NCBI GenBank assembly: GCA_937941765.1
Contig: CALDGQ010000004.1
Coordinates: 1 to 58,756 of the forward strand
Length of the DNA: 58,756 bases
Source of the DNA: an uncultured Saprospiraceae bacterium
Lineage (GTDB): Bacteria > Bacteroidota > Bacteroidia > Chitinophagales > Saprospiraceae
Direction: 5' to 3'
Shown here: piece after piece, positions 10,114 through 17,135 of the stretch
Position numbering within the stretch: position 1 is the first letter of the stretch
Layout: every line of letters starts with the position of its first letter
The notes under the pieces: generated by a model
The model's database searches: none
Told to the model about the DNA's origin: nothing
The model's input: the letters and a program-made list of their open reading frames with translations, nothing else
Position numbers and translations under genes: made by a program

Positions 10114-10659
10114 ATGATGACTTATTCAAAAACAATTCCATTTATAGCAATCTGCTGTATTTTTTTGAGTGGATGCAGTCCTACACTCAGTACATTCTCC
10201 GAACGACTTTATGAGGATGGTGGTTGGAGTGAACAGGAACTCAAGGATATACAGTTTTATACTTCTGATAATATCATCTTGAGAAGGCAAATTCGAAGTG
10301 GTAATTCTGAAATCGTAGATGGTGAAATAAAAATGAGAAACGGAAGAAAGGTGGAAGAGATCATTATAAAAAAAGGAACACCTGGCGTTTTTGTGAAAAA
10401 AACCAGTGATAAAAATATGGCGATTAGTTTTGAATCAGGGAAAAATAAGTTTCTCGTATTTGGACCTAACAAAAAAATTGGAGGCCGATATGCTTTAAAA
10501 GCAAATGATTGGGAAAGAAATCGAGGCAAAGTAAATTATGCGGGTAAGACGTTTGTTTTTACGGTAGTAGATGACATTCCAATGCTGCAAGTGGATTTGA
10601 AAAACAAAACAAAGATAACTAGGAAGTCGAGAGTTGCGAAAGGTAGAAAAGTGAATTAG
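10114..10659 (+). CDS. Small lipoprotein of unknown function
   Basis: 181 residues with a lipoprotein signal: hydrophobic stretch FIAICCIFL and lipobox LSGC (Cys at about 21). The mature part is mostly beta with a basic C-terminus (KTKITRKSRVAKGRKVN). No known domain was recognised; the pattern of short strands (IILRRQIRSGNSEIVDGEIK, FLVFGPNKKIGGRYAL) suggests a small barrel or sandwich. It ends 6 bases from the convergent pcm stop, with no clear terminator in between. Confidence 0.8.
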   Translation: MMTYSKTIPFIAICCIFLSGCSPTLSTFSERLYEDGGWSEQELKDIQFYTSDNIILRRQIRSGNSEIVDGEIKMRNGRKVEEIIIKKGTPGVFVKKTSDKNMAISFESGKNKFLVFGPNKKIGGRYALKANDWERNRGKVNYAGKTFVFTVVDDIPMLQVDLKNKTKITRKSRVAKGRKVN

Positions 10660-10665
10660 AAATCT

Positions 10666-11271
10666 TTAGGAATGTGTACGGTTGATGCCTTTGGTAAATG
10701 GCACAAATCTGAAATTGTCAAGCACTTTCTTTTCAAATTGATTTGCTGCAGTTTTTTTAATACACAGCATCTTTTGGCCTTTGTCTCCGCCAACTGGAAT
10801 TACTAACAATCCTCCTACAGAAAGTTGTTCTAATAATGTTTTAGGAACTTCAGGTGCTGCAGCAGTCACCAGTATTTTATCAAAAGGAGCATATTCCGGT
10901 AATCCTAAATAACCATCTTTCAAAAAAGTACTGATTCTCATAAAGCCCAATCGGGTCAATAGCTTTTTTGTTTTGTGATACAATTCTTCTTGTCGTTCCA
11001 AGCTAAAAACTCTTCCACCCATCATTGATAAAATTGCAGCTTGGTACCCCGATCCTGTTCCAATCTCCAAAATCTTTTCTCTAGGCGAGACATTTAGTAA
11101 GATCGTTTGATACGCAACAGTATAAGGTTGAGAAATGGTTTGTTTGTTACCTATCGGAAAAGCTTTGTCTTCATAGGCATGCTCTTCAAATGCTTTGTCA
11201 AGAAAAAAGTGTCTCGGAAGGGTTTCCATTGCAGATAAGACACCTTCGTCGTTGATTCCTTTTTTTCGCAA
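10666..11271 (-). CDS. pcm: Protein-L-isoaspartate O-methyltransferase
   Basis: 201 residues from the first recognised start (TTG). It methylates isoaspartyl residues for protein repair using S-adenosylmethionine. Motifs: PRHFFLDKAFEEHAYEDKAFPIG, the post-motif QTISQPYTVAYQT, SAM-binding EILEIGTGSGYQAA, the acidic VFSLERQEEL, and DKILVTAAAPEVP with GGLLVIPVG. The same frame stays open upstream to 11346 and reads ITDTYRHKGLRRKLIESL, which matches the usual N-terminus of this family in Bacteroidota, but it contains no ATG, GTG or TTG before 11271; an ATT (11346) or ATC (11322) may be the true start. Family call firm, start uncertain. Confidence 0.93.
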   Translation of the reverse strand: MRKKGINDEGVLSAMETLPRHFFLDKAFEEHAYEDKAFPIGNKQTISQPYTVAYQTILLNVSPREKILEIGTGSGYQAAILSMMGGRVFSLERQEELYHKTKKLLTRLGFMRISTFLKDGYLGLPEYAPFDKILVTAAAPEVPKTLLEQLSVGGLLVIPVGGDKGQKMLCIKKTAANQFEKKVLDNFRFVPFTKGINRTHS

Positions 11272-11449
11272 GGATTCAATTAATTTTCTTCTTAGTCCTT
11301 TATGTCGATAAGTATCAGTGATGGTGTTGGTTTTATTTGGCGAAATTTAGGTAAATTTTCTTGATTTCTTGCGTAAGATCGCTCTTTGAACAGTGCTTTA
11401 TTGTAAAAAAATGCACCGTTTCCCCATTTTCACCGTATTACATATAATA

Positions 11450-11481
11450 ATTGCCAGATATATTGAAAAAGCTTATTTTTG
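11450..11481 (+). promoter_or_regulatory. Candidate promoter for the phosphohexomutase gene
   Basis: ATTG (11450-11453) and TATTTTTG (11474-11481) separated by 20 bases approximate the -33/-7 consensus. The predicted start of transcription gives a 5' leader of about 90 bases before the ATG at 11579. The rest of the gap 11272-11578 holds the open N-terminal extension of pcm and nothing else recognised. Confidence 0.4.
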
Positions 11482-11578
11482 TGTGCTCAGATAAAAGATT
11501 AAAACATCCCAATTCAGCACCTCCATTCAATTATCTGATTTTCATTAATTCTAACTTTTATTATTCAAACTCAAGATT

Positions 11579-12991
11579 ATGACAAAAATCAAATTTGGCA
11601 CCGATGGATGGCGTGCTATAATAGCAAAAGATTACACTGTTGACAATGTGAAACGCGTAACTGAAGGTACCGCAAAATGGATGAAGTCTAAAGGTTACTC
11701 AAAAGTAGTGATTGGACATGATTGCAGATTTGCTGGAGAAATGTTTGCGCATACCGCAACTCAAGTTTTTGGTGCTTACGGAATCGAAGTTCATCTAGCA
11801 GAAGGTTTTGTTTCTACTCCAATGGTATCATTGGGTGTTGTTAAATTGAAAGCAGATTTAGGAGTTGTGATTACAGCTTCTCACAATCCACCTTCCTACA
11901 ATGGTTTTAAATTAAAATCGAAATTCGGTGGACCAACAATTCCTAAAGAAGTAGCAGAAGTGGAAGCAATGATTCCAGATACTGTTATTGCAGATCTTTC
12001 TTCTGTTGAAAAATTGAGAGCAGATGGAATGGTGAAAAAAGTGGATTTGGAACAAATGTATATTGATCATGTGGAAGCAAATTTTGATATGCCAATGATC
12101 CGTAAGTCAGGTGTTAAATTAGCTTATGATGCGATGTATGGAGCTGGTCAAACTGCTGTGAAAAGATTATTACCAGATTCTGTTTTCTTGCACTGTGATG
12201 ATGATCCTTCGTTCAAAGGTCAAGCACCAGAACCTATTCACAGAAATTTAACAGAACTATCTAATTTAATAAAGAACGATTCAACCATTGATGCTGGTTT
12301 AGCAAATGATGGAGATGCTGATAGAATTGGAATGTATGACGAGGATGGAAATTTTGTTGATTCCCACCACATCTTGTTATTACTTTTGATGTATCAATAC
12401 AAACACAAGAATTTAAAAGGAAAAGTAGTCGTTACTTTCTCTGTTACTGATAAGATGAAAAAGATGGCTGAAATGTTTGAATGCGATTGTGAAGTAACAA
12501 AAATCGGATTCAAGTATATCGCAGAAATCATGATCAACGAGGATGTATTAGTTGGAGGTGAAGAGTCAGGTGGATTGGCTGTAAAAGGTCATATTCCAGA
12601 AAGAGATGGTATCTGGATCGGTTTGATGATATTAGAATTCATGGCAAAAACTGGAAAGTCATTAAAAGGTCTAATCGCTGATGTTTATGAAATGGTTGGG
12701 CCATTCTCATTTGACAGAGATGATTTACATATCACGAATGAAGAAAAAATGGCTGCAATCGAAATGGTGAAAGGTGATTCAATCAAATCATTTGGAAAAT
12801 TCACAGTTCAATCGAAAGAAACAATTGACGGCTATAAATTCTATTTAAGTGATAGCGAATGGGTGATGATGCGTCCTTCAGGTACGGAGCCTGTATTGCG
12901 TGTATATGCTCAAGCGCCGACACCTGCTGGAGTTCGTGCAATTTTGGATGCTGCTCAGGCAACAGTTTTAAGCAAGGAACCTGTTTCTTAA
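11579..12991 (+). CDS. Phosphohexomutase (phosphoglucomutase/phosphomannomutase family)
   Basis: 470 residues, complete alpha-D-phosphohexomutase with four domains. Interconverts hexose 1- and 6-phosphates. KFGTDGWRAIIAKDYT opens domain 1; the phosphoserine loop is TASHNPP (Ser101); the magnesium loop is NDGDADR (Asp244, Asp246, Asp248); the sugar-specificity loop GGEESGGLAVKGH; and the phosphate-binding loop RPSGTEPVLRVYAQ near the C-terminus. The GEESGG loop with an FGTDGWR start points to a PGM/PMM of the type common in Bacteroidota rather than GlmM. Alone in its unit: promoter upstream, strong terminator at 13010-13050. Confidence 0.93.
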   Translation: MTKIKFGTDGWRAIIAKDYTVDNVKRVTEGTAKWMKSKGYSKVVIGHDCRFAGEMFAHTATQVFGAYGIEVHLAEGFVSTPMVSLGVVKLKADLGVVITASHNPPSYNGFKLKSKFGGPTIPKEVAEVEAMIPDTVIADLSSVEKLRADGMVKKVDLEQMYIDHVEANFDMPMIRKSGVKLAYDAMYGAGQTAVKRLLPDSVFLHCDDDPSFKGQAPEPIHRNLTELSNLIKNDSTIDAGLANDGDADRIGMYDEDGNFVDSHHILLLLLMYQYKHKNLKGKVVVTFSVTDKMKKMAEMFECDCEVTKIGFKYIAEIMINEDVLVGGEESGGLAVKGHIPERDGIWIGLMILEFMAKTGKSLKGLIADVYEMVGPFSFDRDDLHITNEEKMAAIEMVKGDSIKSFGKFTVQSKETIDGYKFYLSDSEWVMMRPSGTEPVLRVYAQAPTPAGVRAILDAAQATVLSKEPVS

Positions 12992-13009
12992 GAATAATGT
13001 TGTAATAAT

Positions 13010-13050
13010 AAAAAACGCCTTTTTCATTTATTTGAAAAAGGCGTTTTTTT
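13010..13050. terminator. Bidirectional intrinsic terminator after the phosphohexomutase gene
   Basis: AAAAAACGCCTTTTTCA pairs with TTGAAAAAGGCGTTTTTTT around a short AT loop. The run of T on the plus strand and of A on the left side lets it work in both directions between convergent genes. Confidence 0.85.
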
Positions 13051-13053
13051 GTT

Positions 13054-13124
13054 GTTATGCGGGGAGGATGTGAGAAGTCACGCGAACTCACTTCCTCCCC
13101 GTTCCCCGTTCCCCGTTTAATAAC
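13054..13124. repeat. Intergenic hairpin element with heptad-repeat arms (element f)
   Basis: Left arm GTTATGCGGGGAGGATGTGAG (13054-13074, given as key bases GTTAT, GGGGAGGA, GTGAG) pairs with a right arm reading CTCACTT-CCTCCCC-GTTCCCC-GTTCCCC-GTTTAAT-AAC. The core AAGTCACGCGAA lies between GTGAG and CTCAC. The right arm forms the last 11 codons of the neighbouring acetyltransferase gene and its stop codon (TCA, 13088-13090) lies at the core edge. Confidence 0.65.
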
Positions 13125-13564
13125 ATCGCTGTATGCGGAATCCCATCTTCTAAATATTCTTCCCCCTTTTCCTTAAATCCTAATGAATTATAAAATCGAA
13201 GTAAATAGACTTGTGCTGATATTTTAATAGGTTCATTTGTTCCAAATAATTCTCGGATTTTATCAATCGACTTTTTCATCAATTCTATTCCAACACCTTG
13301 TTTCCTGACTAATTTTGAAGTGATAACCCGTCCAATAGAAATGTAATCCTCGTAGGAGATTCCTTTTGGAACTAAACGAGTATAGGCAACCAGCTGGTTC
13401 TCTTCATTCCAACCCATTAAGTGATAGGAGTCTTGATCTTTGTTGTCAGCATCGATATAAGGACAGTCTTGTTCTACTACAAATACTTCTTGACGTAAAA
13501 CCATAATAGCGTAAAGTTGGTCTAATGTTAGTTCGTTGAAAGGTTTGCAGATGTAATTGACCAT
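13088..13564 (-). CDS. GNAT acetyltransferase, ElaA-like
   Basis: 158 residues from the ATG in MVNYICKPFNELTLDQLYAIM; the frame is open upstream but that part lies in simple repeats. ElaA signature: LRQEVFVVEQDCPYIDADNKD, the core strand LVAYTRLVPKG, and the acetyl-CoA loop RVITSKLVRKQGVGIELM (RxxGxG/A type), ending ISAQVYLLRFYNSLGFKEKG. Substrate unknown. The final residues NGERGTGRK are encoded by the right arm of the hairpin element at 13054-13124, so the natural C-terminus was probably changed by that element. Confidence 0.9.
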   Translation of the reverse strand: MVNYICKPFNELTLDQLYAIMVLRQEVFVVEQDCPYIDADNKDQDSYHLMGWNEENQLVAYTRLVPKGISYEDYISIGRVITSKLVRKQGVGIELMKKSIDKIRELFGTNEPIKISAQVYLLRFYNSLGFKEKGEEYLEDGIPHTAMLLNGERGTGRK

Positions 13565-13636
13565 TTTAGTTTTTTGATGCAAAATAGGGATTTTTTGAAC
13601 TTTGGGATGCATCCCATCACCCCACATCCCATCACC

Positions 13637-13673
13637 AAAAAAAATGGACCGATTGAAATAAATCAACCGGTCC
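13637..13673 (-). terminator. Intrinsic terminator for the 13701-14498 gene
   Basis: GGACCGGTTGA pairs with TCAATCGGTCC around a short AT loop, followed on the minus strand by eight T. Just to its left (about 13606-13636) lies a small GC-richer repeat (CATCCCATCACC twice, three bases apart, next to GGGATGCATCCC). Confidence 0.75.
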
Positions 13674-13700
13674 TAGAAAAAATCGTTTCATCTAGTTTTT

Positions 13701-14498
13701 CTATATCTTCGAAACCATATTGTTACCAAAAATGTCGCACTTCATCCATTCTGGAACCGGATGTCCACCTTCACTTAAAAATTTAACAATACCGTCATCA
13801 CTTACAGCATATTTCCAAATATGAATTTGTCCTTCTTCATCACCAAAAGATCCGAAACGCAATACATATTCTACTTCCCATCCTGTTGCTGTTTTCCTTA
13901 GATTAATATCATTTCCAGGAACTTTTGGGATTCCAAGATCAACTTCATCAACACCAGCAACATTGTAAAATTCATTGGCTAATGCTGCCATATTTTTAGG
14001 AGATTTTGATCTGATGGTGATCGCATCTTGTGTATCATTCCAATGAACATATTTTTCAATATTCAAATCATAATCATATAACAATTCGTTGATGGTCTCA
14101 TCTTCTGTTTCATGTATTCCTTCTTGCAAAGGAGTTGCCCATTCGACATTCTTATCAAATATGACCACAAAATGATCAATAGAAGGATTAGGATGTGTAT
14201 GTACATTACACTTTGAAATAGATTGTGCTGTTTCATCTGTTTTATAGACATTCGTCAAAATATCAAATATCATATCGATATTTCCTTTGGGTATTTCTAT
14301 ATCCTGATATCTTAAGTCCTCATTTTTTGCATTCATTCTCAGTGCTAATCTAGCAGCGTCTCGCTTCATTTTACGGATAACTGTCTTCTTAATTCCGGTA
14401 TCACTATCGGCTAAGAACGCATTATCCTGAGCAACAACAACTTGTGTCGCTAACATTGAGAAAACAAATAAAATGAGGGAGATTTTAATAGATTTCAT
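13701..14498 (-). CDS. Secreted protein of unknown function
   Basis: 265 residues from the ATG of MKSIKISLILFVFSMLATQV (an ATG 12 codons upstream is less likely because it breaks the signal peptide layout). Signal cleavage near VVA-QDN. I do not recognise a domain. The mature protein is acidic and mixed alpha/beta: a helix rich in Arg/Lys (VIRKMKRDAARLALRM), an internal pair DHFVVIFDKNVEWATPL, and a C-terminal half with GWEVEYVLRFGSFGDEEGQI, HIWKYAVSDDGIVKFL. Two Cys (SKCNVH, MKCDIF) could form a disulfide. It has its own terminator and stands alone. Confidence 0.75.
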   Translation of the reverse strand: MKSIKISLILFVFSMLATQVVVAQDNAFLADSDTGIKKTVIRKMKRDAARLALRMNAKNEDLRYQDIEIPKGNIDMIFDILTNVYKTDETAQSISKCNVHTHPNPSIDHFVVIFDKNVEWATPLQEGIHETEDETINELLYDYDLNIEKYVHWNDTQDAITIRSKSPKNMAALANEFYNVAGVDEVDLGIPKVPGNDINLRKTATGWEVEYVLRFGSFGDEEGQIHIWKYAVSDDGIVKFLSEGGHPVPEWMKCDIFGNNMVSKI

Positions 14499-14637
14499 AA
14501 GGTAGTAATTCAAGAATATTATAATTCTATACAATCAATGTATTTCAATGTTGGTACCAGTTCTACGTATGAATTTGGGTTTTGTGACAATCAAAACAAT
14601 TCAATTTAGTTAAAAGGATATATAATAAGCCTTTGCA

Positions 14638-14680
14638 TAAAAAAAAAGCGAATCAGTTTGTGACAACTGATTCGCTTTGT
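14638..14680 (-). terminator. Intrinsic terminator of serA
   Basis: A perfect 12-base stem AGCGAATCAGTT / AACTGATTCGCT (14647-14658, 14665-14676) with a six-base loop, followed on the minus strand by nine T. Confidence 0.85.
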
Positions 14681-14699
14681 TATGTCTGTTAATGCTATC

Positions 14700-15638
14700 T
14701 TAATTCTTCATAAATGCTAGAATTTGATCTGCTAATTCAACCCCAATATTGGCTTGTGCTTCTTGCGTAGAAGCTCCAATATGTGGAGAAAGAGATACAT
14801 TAGGATGATTTAAAATATCAGTTCTTGGTGTTGGTTCATTCTCAAAAACATCCACTCCTGCTGCTGCTAGTTTGCCAGAATTTAATGCTTCTAACATCGC
14901 ATCTTCATCGACGGTTCCACCACGTGAAGCATTGACTAAGTAGGTGCCATCTTTCATAAGATCGAAATGTTGCTTGGTCAAAACTGGTTTTCCAGTATTT
15001 GGTATATGTAGTGTTATGAAATCACTTTTCTTAAGCATCGTTTCCATATCAACAGTGGTTAAAGAAACCTGATGTCCATCATTAACATTGATATCCAATT
15101 GCTTATGAAATGGATCTACTCCTAATACTTCCATTCCTAAGGCCAACCCAATACGTGCTGTTGCTTGACCAATTCTTCCTAGACCAATTATCCCCAATGT
15201 CTTACCTCGTAATTGAACTCCTTTTGCATAAGACTTTTTTAGTGATTTAAAATCAGTCGCACCTTTTGTCGGCATTTCACGATTCGCCTTGTATATTGAC
15301 CTAGCAAGTGAGAACATATGTCCAAAAGCTAATTCAGCTACCGCCAAAGAGGAAGCTGCTGGCGTATTCATCACTTTGATACCTTTGCTTTTTGCATAAT
15401 CAACATCAATATTGTCCAAACCAACACCACCTCTAGCAATGATTTTTAAATTCGGACAACTATCAATTAGGTCTTTTCTAACTTTGGTTGCACTTCTTAC
15501 GATTATTACATCATAATTCGGAAGTTCTTTTGGAAGATCATCCTGGGCTACTTTATCGGTTGCCACTTGGCATTTGGCATCTTCTAGCATCTTTTGACCT
15601 GTGATATGCATACCATCATTTACTAATATCTTTAACAT
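14700..15638 (-). CDS. serA: D-3-phosphoglycerate dehydrogenase (short form)
   Basis: 312 residues without a C-terminal ACT domain, the form usual in Bacteroidota. First step of serine synthesis from 3-phosphoglycerate, NAD+ dependent. N-terminal substrate half with VIIVRSATKVRKDLID and NLKIIARGGVGLDNIDV; Rossmann loop GIIGLGRIGQATA; catalytic Arg in ASRGGTVDEDAM, catalytic Glu in DVFENEPTP, and catalytic His in SPHIGASTQEAQ. A related 2-hydroxyacid dehydrogenase is possible, but the VGLDNIDVDYAKSKGIKV segment favours PGDH. Lack of ACT means no serine feedback by that domain. Confidence 0.9.
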   Translation of the reverse strand: MLKILVNDGMHITGQKMLEDAKCQVATDKVAQDDLPKELPNYDVIIVRSATKVRKDLIDSCPNLKIIARGGVGLDNIDVDYAKSKGIKVMNTPAASSLAVAELAFGHMFSLARSIYKANREMPTKGATDFKSLKKSYAKGVQLRGKTLGIIGLGRIGQATARIGLALGMEVLGVDPFHKQLDINVNDGHQVSLTTVDMETMLKKSDFITLHIPNTGKPVLTKQHFDLMKDGTYLVNASRGGTVDEDAMLEALNSGKLAAAGVDVFENEPTPRTDILNHPNVSLSPHIGASTQEAQANIGVELADQILAFMKN

Positions 15639-15774
15639 GAGCTTAAATTTTATTTAAAAATGAAGCCGTAAAAGTAAGACTAATTTTTAATTCAAATAAA
15701 CTCCTTATCTTATAGTTGTAAAATTTATCCTAAATTATCTAAAGGGAATTAAAGTACTTAATACTAAACACTTT

Positions 15775-16098
15775 ATGCTGAACTACTTACGTACCCGATT
15801 TTTGGTATTGGTAATATTCTTTCTGCTTTGTCTGATGATGAGTGGTGTGTTTGTGTATGGGACTTATAGTTTACCTGAGGTTGGTTTCTTGTTTCTTAAG
15901 GAAAACTTGATAATGTGGGTCGCATTGACTTTGTTGACAACAATATTTGGTGTTGCATTTTTCCATATGTTCAAAAGGTTAGAAGTAAGTGATTTTTCTA
16001 GAGCTTTAATCGCATTCCCAATCGGATTCTTAATGGGAATTATGACGAATACTTTTCTGAATATGGCAATAGAATATTTGGGTAGGTTTGCTCAGTAA
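15775..16098 (+). CDS. Small membrane protein of unknown function
   Basis: 107 residues with three predicted membrane segments: LVLVIFFLLCLMMSGVFVYG (about 10-29), MWVALTLLTTIFGVAFFHMF (about 47-66) and ALIAFPIGFLMGIMTNTFL (about 79-97). A short amphipathic N-terminus (MLNYLRTR) precedes them. No family recognised. Its TAA directly abuts the reverse-strand TAA of the GT9 gene with no base between, so the two convergent genes leave no room for a separate terminator. Confidence 0.8.
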   Translation: MLNYLRTRFLVLVIFFLLCLMMSGVFVYGTYSLPEVGFLFLKENLIMWVALTLLTTIFGVAFFHMFKRLEVSDFSRALIAFPIGFLMGIMTNTFLNMAIEYLGRFAQ

Positions 16099-17061
16099 TT
16101 AGACTGTTATATCTCCGCACTTAAAATGTTCGAGCGGGCATTCTTTTTTTCCATGCATTCCACAAGGACGACATTCCAATTCTTTATTAATTTCTAACAC
16201 AACAGATACATCTGATAGTGGTGTGAATCCGAAACCAGGAATTGTAGAACAGAAAAACGCCGTGACTGGTGCATTCATGGCAGAAGCAAAATGGAGTGGG
16301 GCAGAGTCATTGACATAATTCATTTTAGCATTTTTCATCAATGCAGCAGATTCAAGAAAGGAAAGTTTTCCTGCCATATTTTTGACTTTTGAGTGAGCAC
16401 TTGCTTTTGCAATTTCTTCACAAGGACTTTTGTCACCTGGTCCACCTAACAAATAAATTACTTCTACCTCTTGTAGTTTATTAATTAATGCTACCCATTT
16501 TGCTTTTGGCAATTGCTTAGTAAACCAAACAGAAGTCGGAGCTATGCATACGTACTCTTGATTCGTCTTTACTTTGTTGTAATTATTTGGAGTTGGATAC
16601 AATTTGGGTTTTGCAAATTGAGAATCAGTATATGCTTCAATCAATTTCTGATTACGTTCTACTTCATGAAGCTCTAGACCTTTAATGCCAAATTGATGTA
16701 CTATTTTTTTCGAGAAAAGAAAGGAGAGTGGACTCTTATCAAACCCAACCGTTTCTTTTGCTTTGGAAAATGCTGTTAAAAAGCTAGTGCTAAAAAATCG
16801 TTGCGCATTCACAACTAAGTCATACTCGCTTGAACGAATTTGTTTCAGTAAGCCAAATAGATTTTTGGTCTTATGATTTTTCTTATCCCAAATTAAAACT
16901 TCATTGATAATCGGGTGATGATCTAACAAACCTTGATTTCCTTTCCTCAATAAGAAATCAATTTTTGTTGTAGGAAAATGAGCGTGCATTTTTTCAACCA
17001 ATGAAGTTGCAAGAACGACATCACCAATAAAAGCGGTTTGTATAATTAATATTTTTTCCAA
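16099..17061 (-). CDS. Glycosyltransferase family 9 (heptosyltransferase-like)
   Basis: 320 residues, TTG start (no ATG in frame nearby). GT-B fold enzyme of the ADP-heptose:LPS heptosyltransferase family: N-terminal IIQTAFIGDVVLATSLVEKM with the catalytic Asp region, then the C-terminal nucleotide-sugar site in IAPTSVWFTKQLPKAKW, VIYLLGGPGDK, and YVNDSAPLHFASAMNAPVTAFF. The Cys-rich end ECRPCGMHGKKECPLEHFKC is typical of many GT9 members. Expected to add a heptose or similar sugar to the LPS inner core at the inner membrane; the exact donor cannot be told. It follows EF-G2 by 74 bases, separated by a palindromic terminator. Confidence 0.9.
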   Translation of the reverse strand: MEKILIIQTAFIGDVVLATSLVEKMHAHFPTTKIDFLLRKGNQGLLDHHPIINEVLIWDKKNHKTKNLFGLLKQIRSSEYDLVVNAQRFFSTSFLTAFSKAKETVGFDKSPLSFLFSKKIVHQFGIKGLELHEVERNQKLIEAYTDSQFAKPKLYPTPNNYNKVKTNQEYVCIAPTSVWFTKQLPKAKWVALINKLQEVEVIYLLGGPGDKSPCEEIAKASAHSKVKNMAGKLSFLESAALMKNAKMNYVNDSAPLHFASAMNAPVTAFFCSTIPGFGFTPLSDVSVVLEINKELECRPCGMHGKKECPLEHFKCGDITV

Positions 17062-17086
17062 TGGAAATCAAAGAACGCACAGAAAG

Positions 17087-17116
17087 GAAAAAGGGCAAAA
17101 TATTTTGCCCTTTTTC
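17087..17116. terminator. Perfectly palindromic bidirectional terminator between EF-G2 and GT9 genes
   Basis: A 30-base perfect palindrome (GAAAAAGGGCAAAAT and its complement) ending in T-rich sequence on both sides. It ends the EF-G2 transcript. Confidence 0.8.
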
Positions 17117-17135
17117 TTTTTTATAAAATCTGTTA

